This document shows positions 50,174 to 64,000 of a DNA stretch of 64,000 bases, piece by piece. The notes below the pieces were generated by a model. It was not told the origin of the DNA and did no database searches. It saw nothing but the letters and a program-made list of their open reading frames with translations. How positions within the stretch are numbered: the stretch's first letter is position 1; every line of letters starts with the position of its first letter. The position numbers and the translations under genes were made by a program. The DNA is from Hormiphora californensis (lineage: Eukaryota; Ctenophora; Tentaculata; Cydippida; Pleurobrachiidae): assembly GCA_020137815.1 (NCBI GenBank), contig CM035358.1:3878801-3942800 (forward strand). Reading direction: 5' to 3'.

Positions 50174-51133
50174 ATGAGTGTGAGTCCTAGAGTCTTGGTT
50201 AGTGGCAACAAGTCAATTAGTGACTCAGAGCTGGAAAATGTACATGTAGAAACTGTGGAGATGATAGAGGAACTATTTGCGATGACTGGAGCACGTCCCA
50301 CTACGGGCGTGTTTAGTGCAGAGTATAATGGTGCAGAGGAGAGTCTATGGGACACTTTATCTGCCCCCTCTAAGTACAAATTAGATAAGGTGGATAAAAA
50401 TGATTTAGTTGCGTGGGTGGAGATGACTGGCAAGTTGTTGGTTGAGAGGTTGTTCCCTGTAATGAGGAGCCAGTTTAATGAAGCTAGGAAGTGCAGTGAG
50501 ATAGAGAAGAAGCTCATAGAGCGTCAGGAGGATCTTATCTCCGCCCAGAAGGCACTAGTTGGTGCCCAGGAGCAGTTACTTAAACTGCAGGAGCAGCTCT
50601 TGGAGAAGAGAGAGGAAGTGATTACAGAGGTACAGATTATTGCGAAAGAGGAGATTCATAGCTTCTCATCTGCTTTAAAGAGGGAATGCGAGACAGCCTT
50701 GGCTCCTAGTAGGATCCAGAAGGCTGTTGCTGCAGCAAGCGAGGATAGGTCGTGTAATATTGTCATCCACGGGCTGACTGACAGTCCTGGAGACAGCGAG
50801 GAACTGTTACCGGAGCTGTGGACAACACTCGCGGAGAAACCTCTTGTGAAACGTGCTCAGCGGTTGGGGAGATTTTCAGCAGGTCAGACTAGACCCCTGA
50901 AGTTAACCCTGACAAGTAAGGAGATGCAGTCGTGTATTCTTGGTAAGAAGACACGACTTAGAGAGAGTGAAGTGTTTTCCCGAGTTTATATCTCTCCCGA
51001 CCTTACTTCTGAGGAGAGAGCGGCTCGGGCGGTCCTAGTGAAAAAGTTGAAAGAGGAGAAGGAGCGGAGCCCTAGGAAGTCGTTTAGGATCAAAAAGGGC
51101 GAGGTGGTGGAGGTCTCCTCGGGGACACAGTAG
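50174..51133 (+). CDS. LINE ORF1p-like protein (no adjacent ORF2)
   Basis: A 319-residue single-exon frame. Residues about 110-150 form a coiled coil rich in Glu/Gln/Leu heptads (EKKLIERQEDLISAQ, EQLLKLQEQLLEKREE). Residues about 193-240 fit the RRM-like core of L1-type ORF1 proteins (SCNIVIHGL, then RLGRFSAGQTRPLKLTL). The C-terminal domain is typical (VYISPDLTSEERAARAVLVK, FRIKKGEVVEV). ORF1p binds RNA in LINE ribonucleoprotein particles. No reverse transcriptase or endonuclease frame follows within the next 2 kb, and I see no poly-A tail or target duplication. It is therefore a truncated insertion, a free-standing ORF1 or a domesticated gene. The frame is intact, which is unusual for a dead fragment. 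Confidence 0.8.
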   Translation: MSVSPRVLVSGNKSISDSELENVHVETVEMIEELFAMTGARPTTGVFSAEYNGAEESLWDTLSAPSKYKLDKVDKNDLVAWVEMTGKLLVERLFPVMRSQFNEARKCSEIEKKLIERQEDLISAQKALVGAQEQLLKLQEQLLEKREEVITEVQIIAKEEIHSFSSALKRECETALAPSRIQKAVAAASEDRSCNIVIHGLTDSPGDSEELLPELWTTLAEKPLVKRAQRLGRFSAGQTRPLKLTLTSKEMQSCILGKKTRLRESEVFSRVYISPDLTSEERAARAVLVKKLKEEKERSPRKSFRIKKGEVVEVSSGTQ

Positions 51134-51316
51134 TACTTACTGAGAGTGCTATTCATTTAAGTTTCTTCTTTTCATTTATTTCATTAAATTGCCTTCTTTG
51201 TTTGCTATAGTGTTCCTGTTGTTATCTATTAGACCAGCAGGAACATTCCAACGGGTCCATTACTAAAGTGGATTCCAAGCTACTTCAGCTAAACCTTGTC
51301 AAAGGTAATCAAAGGT

Positions 51317-51410
<94 letters not shown>

Positions 51411-53121
51411 TCTCTTTCTCCGTAACAAACAAAGCAAGCTATACAATTATATGCTACCCACGACATAGAAGGGACAAAGGAGACAGGAGCTACAGCTGCT
51501 CTATAGTCCCACGTGTCCAAATATTGGTGTTGCTTTTAGTGGGTTTGTAGTTCTGTACTTAGCCTTTAGTAGTCGTCACGAATTGAAGGATCTACTGGCG
51601 TACATTAAATACCAGACGTGTACAGTAGAAATGGTGTTGCTTACATTCTCGGTTCAATATATTCCCTAATTGTATAATGTACTCTGGCCCCAACTCACGG
51701 CTATAGTCTAGCGAGTTGGATGGTGTAACAAACGGTAACACCTTGTGTAACACCGTTATGTTATTAGTCAGTGTGGTGATACCCAATGAAGGAGTACTGT
51801 AACATCTCGATATATGTACAAGGGTGTATCTATTATAAGTCTCTAGTGAAACTCACACTACAGAAACATACATGTTGTGACTTGTGCCTCCCCCTCTCTT
51901 TGGAATTGGGTGTATGTACAAGTAGATGTAGCCTTGCCTGATCAGTCCCCTTTTATTTAAAGTAGAAAGGATTTATTATTGTCATTAATTCAGGTCAGGT
52001 GGGAGATTTATCGCACCTCATCTCCCATTGGACTCCAGTTTCTTGACATTGCCATGCCTTACTCAATGTAATGACACATGACCCACCCCGCGCCTGAAGG
52101 AAGTTTAACCTCCGACGAAAACATATTACTTATATGAGCAAACCACGAATTATTTTTTCCCGCACTGTAGCACCACTCTGTAGACCCTCAGCTACCATGT
52201 ACAAGTGGTGGTTTCCCGTAGCATGCTAGGTCATGATGAAGTTTCACCAGGCACGCAAACTTCACCAGGTCTTGAGATCGACTGTGTTCAGTGTTGGTAA
52301 TGAAATTACCCCTCATCGCGAGCTCCTGTTATAATAGGGGTGACTTCGTAACTGCAATGTCCAGTGTTGGATTGATTAATTGTCTTGTCTACTTCAACTG
52401 CTATTTAGTGATCACTTGTGACTTGTCGCTTGACATCACAACTATAAAACTACACTGAATCCCCTCATTTGGTATTTTGACTCTTCTAACGTTGTGATTT
52501 CTTGTCTACTATACGATACTTCAATGTCATACTTGCTTGCCTTCTTCTGTTTCCCAGCGCAAAACAAAAACTGGCTAATCTTTCGAGGTCGAAGGTTTCC
52601 CTTCTCAATGTATTTTAGTTAACTTGCCCCTCCCTCTGTTATAATACAATGAACAATTCATTTATACCCAGTTTACTAGATGGAGTTGTTGGAGTTGAGT
52701 GTGGGGTATTGTGCTGCCTTTGATTGGTCACTATCTGGTACCAACCTGTACTATAACAACAATGCAACTAATTACAATACCATGAGATCACGTGGTCAAC
52801 CCCCTGCCCAGGAACACAAACCATCATGGTCAGTATAATTGTAATGTTAGGGGTGGGTGGTTCAAACCATCCTGGTCAGTATAATTGTAATGTTAGGGCC
52901 CTAAGGGTGGGTGGTTCAAACCATCCTGGTCAGTATAATTGTAATGTTAGGGCCCTAAGGGGTGGGTGGTTCAAACCATCCTGGTCAGTATACCCTCAGT
53001 ATTCTGTAACATGTAGCAAACAATTGTTAGTGGTGATTCCTGGTCAGCATGCTATTGTTACTAACAATGTTAGGGGTGGATATAGTTAGCACCAAATTCA
53101 ATTTATTCAATTTTCTCAGAA
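51134..53121. other. Intergenic region with microsatellite and tandem repeat
   Basis: Holds a (CT)n block at about 51320-51420 and a tandem repeat at 52820-52995: three to four units of about 50-61 bp containing GGTCAGTATAATTGTAATGT and GGGTGGGTGGTTCAAACCAT. The remainder is AT-rich with no convincing exon. Confidence 0.7.
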
Positions 53122-53535
53122 ATGAGTGGAGAGTCAGGTGCAATTCGCCAATTCCGGGAAATTAATTCACATTGCAGGTTGGAGAGGCTGTGCAGTAAGA
53201 AAAAGAAAAAAGCAAAACAAGTGACACTGTCAAAATTGTTGGAGCGAAAACACCCCCAAACAAGTTGTTCCATATGTTTGGAGGCCTTCCAGGATGACTC
53301 AGAACACCTGCTACGGTATATAAACATGTTAACTTTGTAAAAGTTATATTTTTCTTCGCGGTGTCCCTCATAGAAACAGCAAAACTTGTCTACTCCAAAT
53401 ACCTGTGTCCTAGCTAGGATTCAGTTTTATTTATCCCTCAGGATGCTACCATGTAAACACGTGTTCCACTTGAGTTGCATTGGTCAGTGGCTGAGAGAGC
53501 GGGATATCTGTGCGCTGTGCAGGAAACCTGTCTGA
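53122..53535 (+). CDS. Small RING-H2 finger protein (probable E3 ubiquitin ligase)
   Basis: Exons 53122-53315 and 53442-53535. Splicing joins [19 protein letters not shown] to [20 protein letters not shown] and [10 protein letters not shown] with a TGA stop. The spacing C-x2-C, C-x-H-x2-H-x2-C, C-x2-C is a RING-H2 finger, with the conserved W before the last Cys pair. RING-H2 proteins recruit E2 enzymes for ubiquitin transfer. The N-terminus is Lys-rich ([10 protein letters not shown]). The protein is about 95 residues and has no membrane segment; an AG just before the ATG (53120) leaves open an upstream exon. Confidence 0.85.
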
Positions 53536-54087
53536 AACAAGAGGAAATCATGATAAAAGTAAAGCATTATTTGACTGATAACGTTCAGGGACCAGTTCAG
53601 GTGTGTGATGGTGAAATATTGAAATTGGTCGGGATGTGTCTGGTTAAAACTGAAAACGATTTATTTTCATTTGTGCAAAAGTGTCACAAAATGTAATTTT
53701 TATCCATTTACAAACTTGGATTGCATTTCAACATTGGAAAAACTAATTTTGAATTTACAAGTGTTTTAATGGAGTGTGATATAAATTCACGTCCCATTAG
53801 TCTGTACAGTGTACATGGTCGCTTGTTTCTAAAACCTTGGTACCAGTGTATTAACAGATAATAACATGGCTAAAACCTTTTCTAACACTGATTTATCATT
53901 GTGACACGTGTCCAACAAATTATCTTTTACAAATCCTATCATTTTGACAACAAAATCTAACATTGTTGCAAAAAAACCTAAATGACAAACTGAAAATACA
54001 TAAATATGACTGTTACGTACTCTGACACAAACACACAAAATCCACTCACGGAGCTCTCTCAATATAAACACGTGTAAACAATTCAAA
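53536..54087. other. Downstream flank of the RING gene
   Basis: AT-rich sequence without a convincing gene; part is likely the 3' untranslated region of the RING transcript. Confidence 0.5.
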
Positions 54088-54325
54088 TTTGCACGTGCAA
54101 GCTCCAAAAGGCAAAACCCACGACAAAAGTTGCACGTGCAAGGTCCAAACCCACGGCAACAAATTTGCACGTGCAAGCTCCAAAAGGCAAAACCCACGTC
54201 CAAAGGTGCACGTGCGAGCTCTAAAAGGCAAAACCCACGTCCAAAGTTGCACGTGCAAGTTCTAAAAGGCAAAACCCGCGTCCACAGTTGCACGTGCAAT
54301 GTCCAAACACAACGTGCAATGTCCA
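54088..54325. repeat. Minisatellite of about 41 bp centred on TGCACGTGCA
   Basis: Six units, each starting TTGCACGTGCAAGCTCCAAA and continuing AGGCAAAACCCACGTCCAAA, with small changes. Each carries a palindromic CACGTG. It lies just beyond the stop codon of the minus-strand gene. Confidence 0.9.
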
Positions 54326-54342
54326 TTATACATCCCAGACTG

Positions 54343-57230
<2,888 letters not shown>

Positions 57231-57231
<1 letters not shown>

Positions 57232-57395
57232 CTGTGTGTTAACTGTGTGTTAACTGTGTGTTAACTGTGTGTTAACAGTGATAGTTAGTACCTGTGTGTT
57301 AACTGTGTGTTAACTGTGATAGTTAGTACCTGTGTGTTAACTGTGTGTTAACAGTGTGTTAACTGCGTGTTAAATATGTGTTAACTGTGATAGTT
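57231..57395 (-). repeat. Minisatellite repeating a 3' splice-site motif
   Basis: On the minus strand, TTAACACACAG recurs many times, and three copies carry the full junction TTAACACACAGGTACTAACT. The copy at 57231/57232 is the splice site I infer for the minus-strand gene. Confidence 0.8.
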
Positions 57396-57528
57396 GTCTA
57401 GATGTTGACTAGCACATTAGAGCTATGAGCTCATGTTGATAGCTGATCAAGTTAAAGACAACAATTAAAGCTGGGGAAACAAAACTGTACAAATCTGGAA
57501 GTTGACAACTACATAGATACATTGGCAT

Positions 57529-57653
57529 GAACCAAGCAGGAATCGACCGAAACAAGTAAACAACCAATCAGAACTCGTTATTTAGGTCACGTGACTGGTT
57601 ATCAGCCAATCAGGGACCAGTATTTCCTGATTCGGTCGGTTCCTGGAACCAAG
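57529..57653. mobile_element. hAT-type 109-bp MITE, copy 4
   Basis: Element 57537-57645 with left end CAGGAATCGACCGAA (one change), flanked by GAACCAAG on both sides. Confidence 0.93.
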
Positions 57654-57900
57654 CCTACGAGATCACTTTGAAGCATCAAACATACTGTATCTTATAGAAT
57701 ATAGAGGATCAAAGGGAAAGCAAAATGATATCATAGAATAGGAAACAGCTGTTATCCTGTAGTGGGTGACTAACGATTAGCGAGACTCACTAGATAGATA
57801 GGAATGGGGTACATAAACAATTGAATTTGGATTTGGGATCACAACAACTGGCAAGCACAGTGCTGTAGTGCAGAGACAGTCAGGGAGAGAGTGAGTGAGT

Positions 57901-57978
<78 letters not shown>

Positions 57979-58923
57979 CAGTGAGGGAGAGAGGGAGAGA
58001 GAGGGGGTGAGTCAGAAAAGAAAGACCGCGGAGAGCAATAAGCACACACAGCTTTTACCATTCACACACATTACACGAACATACACACATTTCTAACTAA
58101 CATACTACATTGTGAGAAAAAGATAGAGAAAAAGATAGTGATTTAAGCATGATTGGTTTTCTTAAAAAACAACTCAACGTTTGCGTACCTAAAAGATGTT
58201 TCTTCCCGGTCAATTAAAATCCAAGGACACAAAGCTACACATCAGGCAACACTAGGATTCCGGACTATTAGGGCGAATTCCTGACAACTTTTAGCTCAAA
58301 CCCTTAGAGATAGAGCGAAGGAGAGATAGAGCTAGAGAGAGGGAGATAGAGAGAAGGAGATAGAAGAGAGAAAAAGAGAGAGAGGGAGAGAGAGAGAGAT
58401 AAGTGAAGAGTAATCTCAGTGAGGTCAGCTCCACTAGGGAGCTGATGTTTGGAACAATGTTACAGGGCGTATATTAATTGTATTTTTAGGGTGAATCTAA
58501 TGTGCACAAATTCAATCTTTTAGTATACACTGAAACACGAGTTACTTCCAAGAAGAAGGAAGATCTTTAGTCTGAACAACAGGTGGTGGAGCTGTATCTT
58601 CTTAACAACGATTGTACCAGCTCCTCGCTACACTGATTCCAAAAGTGGGGGTTTCTCTCTCAGTTTCTCTCTCTCCGTTTCTCCCCCCTCCCTCTCTGTC
58701 TGGCGGCGCCGACCCAATCTGAGTGGCGCTCAGTGAGTGCACTGGGAATCAAAACGTGGTCTGGCCAGACAATCTCTCCCTCTCAACAACACTTAACTAT
58801 CAGTTAGTAGTATAGTCCAAGAGAACTTCTCGAGAAAAATAACTTTTTATACATGGCCGGATGTAATCTGAGTACGTGCGTTGTCCAAGAGGACTTCATT
58901 CCCGAGAAAATAGATGAGAGAGC

Positions 58924-58954
<31 letters not shown>

Positions 58955-58965
58955 AGAGAAGAGAG

Positions 58966-59004
<39 letters not shown>

Positions 59005-59030
59005 AAGAGAGAGAGAGAGAGAGAAGAGAG

Positions 59031-59100
<70 letters not shown>

Positions 59101-59418
59101 TAGTTTTTAGTAATCTTCATACATAGTAGCAGCAGGCATATATACAACGTTTATTTAACACACTCAACTAGTTAATTGCTAGGGGGTTACCATTAAGTAT
59201 TGAAAATTGCCCTTTCTCCAATTTACCAGTCATTTTTTTCAAACTGAATGAATTCATATATTAAGTATAACTATATGCACATTTTCTTAATTGAATCCCT
59301 CGATTCTACGCTCAACTGAAAGGTGTCAATAGAATTCTGCTCTTTCTCTTCAGCTGCCAGATGGTTAACCCCATCAGCTCCCAGCTTTTTAAGTCTCTTG
59401 TTTTAGATCAATTCTAAA
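57654..59418. other. Intergenic or upstream-intron region with GA microsatellites
   Basis: Contains (GA)n at 57903-57975, a GA-rich part at 58310-58400, a hairpin-family copy starting TGTCTGGCGGCGCC at 58697, and (GA)n at 58914-59097. A short minus-strand frame near 58195-58240 (before GTACGC) could be a 5' exon of the 54343-57231 gene, but its phase does not fit directly. Confidence 0.5.
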
Positions 59419-62413
59419 ATGATTTCTTTTGTTTTAGCACTGCTCCTCGGACCAGTGGTCCATGGAAGGGTCTCCCTTAGTGGGGTCAATGTGGATTCTC
59501 CAAGGGATGTGGCTCAACTTTACAGGGCCTACACTGCACAGTACAGGGCTGACCATCGTTTAATGGGATCTGCTGAACAGAGGACGAGATTTAATATGTT
59601 CAGGTAAACACATCTTAAGATGTGAATTCTAACTTAAATAAAGTTGTATCAGATACAAACAATTATATCTTTTCAAACAGTTGATAATTATTCAATGGAG
59701 GTCAAACTATTAATTTAGGTTCTGATATAATCCACTCCCAGGCAGTCTCTCAAGTTTGTGGAGAGTCAAAACCAGGCTGGTCTCACCTGGAGGAGCGGAC
59801 TCAACAGGTAAGACAAGGGACTTGAACGGGATTACAAAATGTTACAAAGATCAAGCTTGTGTTGTTCATTTAATATCTTGTATCAGCAAACATTGCTGAC
59901 AATTGACATATTATTGTGTTCTAAGGTTCAGTGATATGTCTGAGGAGGAAACGAGGTCATTCGAGGGTGTCAACATGACCCAAGTACCCCTTGAGAGTAG
60001 TGTTGTGGACAGTGGACTGAAGGGATCTTATCAGTAAGTGCAGGCCATACCACCCCTTTGTACGAGGTCTCCTATCACCTCCTCGTTAAACATTTTCCCT
60101 ATCATGGTCCATTGTTACGGTAACAAATAACGCCGAAATGTAGCGAATTTTCGACCGCACACGCCTTATTCACAGCACTTGAAAACATATCGGCTCCGGG
60201 TTGTTACGTTGCCTTCTTTATTCTTAACTTTCCTAACCCCGTTGCTCCAGGTACCCTGATTCTAAAATGTGGCTTGACAGTGTCTTCGACCCAATGGACC
60301 AAGGGAACTGCGGGTCTTGCTGGATTTTCGGATCTCTCACCGCCATTGAGGGACGGTAAGTGGTCTGCTGTTTCGCAGTACTTTTACTACTGAGGGTCCC
60401 CTACTGATTCCCCTTCTTGGTTGCAGGTATCACCAGTTGACGGGAAAGCTAAAGAGATTCTCACAGCAACAGATGCTGGACTGTGTATTCGCGTGGAGAG
60501 ATGACAAGGGTTGTGGGGGTAAGTAGATTGTGGTAACCCGCCCGCCATTAGCAGGGACCCTGCGTTAAGTTGTACAAATAAGTTGTTATGTCTGAATAAA
60601 CATGATTTACTAAAACCAACCTAGGTGGAGCAAACTACTGTACATACAACTACATAGCCAAGGGTAACCCCCTGATAACGACATCTAAATACCCCAAGTA
60701 TGTGGCCAAGGAAGGGGCCTGTAAACAGGACAGGTATCCAGATGGACTTCAGGCTGCGAAAATTACAGGTAAGTTTGTTTTTAGGTCAAGGTCCAGTTTA
60801 CTAATTGAGAAATGAGACAGGGTTAGGTATGATAGCCATTATCCTGTAGCCATGCGTCCAAAAAGTACATTCTGGGTCCCATTTCACGTTTTCTACTATT
60901 GTATCTGACCTTACCTCTGCTTAATTTCTCTCTTTATCAAGTTCCGCCTCTTGCATGATCACAGCTCTCTCTCTCCTTCCATAGTACGGATTGTTTGCTT
61001 GTTAGGAAGCTAGCGTACAGTGCAGCAGCAGCACAAAGATCACTTCTGTGTGACGTAACACGCATATAGAGTGACGTCATAGTTAAAACATTGTGACGTC
61101 ATACGGTATTGTCATGAATGAGTTCTAATTAGGATTAGATATAATTGGTATTGGATGAAAATATCACCATGACTTAATGAGACTTCACGGGTACATGAAA
61201 GGATTCCCTCTTCTTCTCCAGGTTACGTTAACACCCACCCCTCTTCTTGCCCAGGTTACGTTAACACCCACCCCTCTTCTTCCCCAGGTTACGTTAACAC
61301 CCACCCCTCTTCTTCCCCAGGTTACGTTAACACCCACCCCTCTTCTTCCCCAGGTTACGTTAACACCCACTCCTCTTCTTCCCCAGGTTACGTTAACACC
61401 CACCCCTCTTCTTCCCCAGGTTACGTTAACACCCATCCCTCTTCTTCTCTAGATTACGTTAACACCCATCCCTCTTCTTCCCTAGGTTACGTTAACACCC
61501 ATCCCTCTTCGTCCCCAGGTTACGTTAACACCCATCCCTCTGAGGAGGGTCTACTGGTGGCACTATCCCAAGGAGTTACCGCTGTCAGTTTCCAGACTAC
61601 CCCTGCTTTCAGAGCCTACGAGAGCGGGGTTATCAGGTATAAACACTAACCGCGATAGATTAATGCATCAATCTATCTCTGTCTAGTGTGCGCCAGACCC
61701 GTTCTACCGTACCATCTTTTAACACGTGCACACGATAGAAAGAGAGGACAATGTCCTCAACGTGGGGTCCAAGAAACACACACGCCAGATCACCGCTCCC
61801 AACCAGCTCGATCGGCTCTCACACTCGATCTCTATCTCTCTCCTCCTCTCCTCTCTCTATCGCTCTCCTCTCCTCTCTCTCCTCTCTCTCTCTATCTCTC
61901 TCTCCCTCTCTCTCTTCTCTCTCTCTCTCTCTCTCCCTCACTCTCTCCCTCTCTCTCTCACCCTCTCTCTCTCTCTCCCACCAGGGATGAGACGTGTTCA
62001 CTGACGGCAACAACCCACGCTGTGGCAGCTGTCGGATACTCCCCCGCCTACATCCTTGTCAAGAATTCCTGGGGTCAGGATTGGGGGGAGAACGGGTTTG
62101 TGAAGTTTAGCAGGAAACACCATGGCTGCCTTCTCCACTCTAAACCCATATACCCAGTTATGAAGAAGACAGGAGCAAGGGATAGTGATGCCAGTGAGAG
62201 AGCTACCTCGTATAAGCCGAGTGATGAAAGGGATGCTGTGGAAACACCATGTAAGATAAGCACCCCAGTTGGTTTTGTAACAGAGGCACGTGCGGTACCT
62301 GGAAGAATGCTGTGAATTGTGCCAAGACGTGTGGGAGGTGTAGCCAGGATTCTGGATCTTGCCCCACTGGGGAGGTGATGTGTGCCAGTGCCACTTGCAA
62401 GAAATCCTGCTAA
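59419..62413 (+). CDS. Papain-like cysteine protease (C1A) with C-terminal ShKT domain, frameshifted
   Basis: Exons: 59419-59603, 59752-59807, 59926-60033, 60251-60355, 60427-60518, 60625-60768, 61519-61636, 61985-62413. Signal peptide MISFVLALLLGPVVHG, then an I29-type propeptide (RTRFNMFRQSLKFVESQN, FSDMSEEE). Active-site Cys is in MDQGNCGSCWIFGS (with the oxyanion Gln), His in TTHAVAAVGY, Asn in KNSWGQDWGENGF; LDC...GCGG is also present. Such enzymes are secreted or lysosomal endopeptidases. After the catalytic domain a Cys-rich tail fits a ShKT module (TCGTWKNAVNCAKTCGRC), but only if the frame shifts by one base near 62255; the literal frame stops at 62315 instead of 62413. Exon 7 begins at the last of ten tandem copies of its own 3' splice site. 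Confidence 0.88.
61200..61540 (+). repeat. 33-bp minisatellite made of a 3' splice site plus exon start
   Basis: Ten copies at an exact 33-bp period (AG at 61220-61221, then every 33 bp to 61517-61518). Each copy is a pyrimidine tract (CTCTTCTTCCCCAG) followed by the exon start GTTACGTTAACACCCA. The last copy continues into the protease exon. The array is open in the exon's frame. Confidence 0.95.
61825..61980. repeat. CT-rich microsatellite before a 3' splice site
   Basis: Imperfect (CT)n filling the end of the intron before the last exon of the protease (3' splice site at 61984). Confidence 0.93.
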
Positions 62414-62870
62414 CTTTACTTGAGCGTATTTGAACGAAATGGTGCAAAACTATGTAATTTGTTGCTATACTAAACACTCAAATACATAAAACGATAGCCA
62501 CGTTTGCACTTGTCAGCGCAGTGACAGAATGATATAACTAAAAAGAAATGTACTCTTAGAAGATGGATGACAAAGAAAATGTAACTACTATAACTATATG
62601 GCACAGGTAGCACACACAATACACAAGTCACAATATATGAGTTGTACTAGTAATGGTTGTGGATAATATTTGGTAAAGAGCTTATGATCCGATTATATCC
62701 AGTGGGTAGATCAGAGCTGTGTGGGTTTGAATCATGTGTGGGCAATGACATATGAAACATGATCGTATATGTTGGATGTTGGACATAAGTAACTTTTTAG
62801 TTAGAGCAATGAAAGCGCAAATTAGGTATCATTTAATTGATTAATGAAGGAAATTAGCTACGAAGTATAG
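62414..62870. other. 3' flank of the protease gene
   Basis: AT-rich sequence; AATACATAAAA at about 62480 may serve as a poly-A signal region. No further gene seen. Confidence 0.5.
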
Positions 62871-62873
62871 TAA

Positions 62874-63888
62874 GGGGATTTTAGTAAAAAAAGGGCCAAG
62901 TTTTCAGCAAAATTTTTAACAAGCTAATTTCTTCACCAATAGGTCCGGATAGGTGTCTAGTATCACCAAAAAAAAGTACACGATAATCGGAAGTGCGCAC
63001 ACGCGCTGAGCGCGCAAGAAGTAAACACATGTAAATACATGTATTTCTAGCCTGGCACGAAAACCCAAAAACCATCTTAGGAGACGAGTAGAGAACAAAT
63101 CAAGGGCACTAGATTGTGTAGCGTCCTCGCATTAGTGGGGGTAGGTGCTGGAATTAAGTCTCTATCTCATCTGGTTAATTAGATAATTGGATAATTAGAT
63201 ATGCGCATAACCGTATTTTGGCTATATGGCTATAGCCACTTAGGAATGGTTTAGAGACTTTTCATTGGTGCCATTTTGTTCAGAAAAAAATTTCAATTTA
63301 AGAGTTGTGGAAAAATTTAGAGCCTATCTCCTACCGTTTTGGCGTTATTTGCGGTCAAAGTATGCCAAATCAGCCGAAAATGCCAAAAAATTAGTTAATT
63401 GGCCTTCTTTGACTGCAAATTACGCCAAAACGGTAAGAGATAGGCTCTAAATTTTTCCACAACTCTTAGATTGAAATTTTTTTCTGAACAAAATGGCACC
63501 AATGAAAAGTCTCTAAACCATTCCTAAGTGGCTATAGCCATATAGCCAAAATACGGTTATGCGCATATCTAATTATCCAATTATCTAATTAACCAGATGA
63601 GATAGAGACTTAATTCCAGCACCTACCCCCACTAATGCGAGGACGCTACACAATCTAGTGCCCTTGATTTTTTCTCTACTCGTCTCCTAAGATGGTTTTT
63701 GGGTTTTCGTGCCAGGCTAGAAATACATGTATTTACATGTGTTTACTTCTTGCGCGTTCAGCGCGTGTGCGCACTTCCGATTATCGTGTACTTTTTTTTG
63801 GTGATACTAGACACCTATCCGGACCTATTGGTGAAGAAATTAGCTTGTTAAAAATTTTGCTGAAAAAATATACTAAAATTCCCTAACT
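62874..63888. mobile_element. About 1-kb foldback element
   Basis: The left end (AGGGGATTTTAGTA, then TTTTCAGCAAAATTTTTAAC) and right end (its complement, ending CTAAAATTCCCT) begin arms of about 480 bp that are nearly perfectly complementary, with the turn near 63390. Identical 64-residue frames on opposite strands are simply the two arms. No transposase is encoded; target duplication is unclear. Confidence 0.88.
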
Positions 63889-64000
63889 AGTAGGTAGGAA
63901 TAATTCCGGGAATTGGATCAAAGTTCTGTAATTTACCCCGAGACAAGTTGTTGAGTAGCAAGACGATACAAGTAGGGATCAGGAGTATCTCTGTCAGTTA

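Noticed and set aside
62881-63886. Identical 64-residue frames on both strands
   Set aside because: They are the mirror arms of the foldback element.

Overview
The window is eukaryotic, almost certainly animal. Its genes are split by GT-AG introns, mostly 60-700 bp. The encoded domains are typical of metazoan secreted and signalling proteins: astacin, thrombospondin type-1 (TSR), PAN/Apple, ricin-B-like, ShKT, papain-like protease, a class A GPCR, an RGS-like protein and a RING-H2 finger. I could not place the species; a repeat-rich marine invertebrate fits. Much of the non-coding DNA is microsatellite (ACTC, CT/GA, CTCTGT, TTTG) or hairpin-forming DNA transposon sequence.

Layout. 1-1797 (+): 3' part of an RGS22/RGSL-like gene. 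1964-7399 (+): a secreted astacin-like protein with a wrecked zinc site followed by nine TSRs. 15343-7473 (-): a secreted protein of unknown family; one of its introns carries a recent 2.17-kb tandem duplication (10247-14585). 15387-43246 (+): one giant multi-exon gene (about 6000 codons if read through). It starts with a ricin-B-like piece, then runs Cys-Cys modules, Apple domains, an acidic/lysine-rich tract, more Cys-Cys modules, Apple domains interleaved with very long lysine-rich repeats, and a last Cys-Cys module. Its longest exon is interrupted by a 1278-bp foldback transposon and contains several apparent frameshifts. 46635-44737 (-): class A GPCR. 50174-51133 (+): LINE ORF1-like gene without an ORF2. 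53122-53535 (+): small RING-H2 protein. 57231-54343 (-): unrecognised multi-exon gene. 59419-62413 (+): papain-like cysteine protease with a frameshifted ShKT tail. The window ends in a 1-kb foldback element.

Three patterns stand out. First, splice junctions themselves are tandemly repeated at five places (about 7367, 43021, 54732-54764, 57231 and 61221-61518). The clearest is a 33-bp unit in the protease gene repeated exactly ten times, each with an in-frame 3' splice site. Second, long-armed palindromic elements with TTAA, TA or 8-bp target duplications are abundant, including four 109-bp hAT-type copies with perfect 8-bp duplications. Third, single-base frameshifts occur in otherwise well-formed domains of several unrelated genes, so assembly indel errors must be excluded before any gene here is called a pseudogene.

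Exon boundaries were read by eye from splice signals, reading frame and domain continuity. Where phases do not close I say so in the entry. The genes look independent; the only shared theme is extracellular or cell-surface function in most of them.
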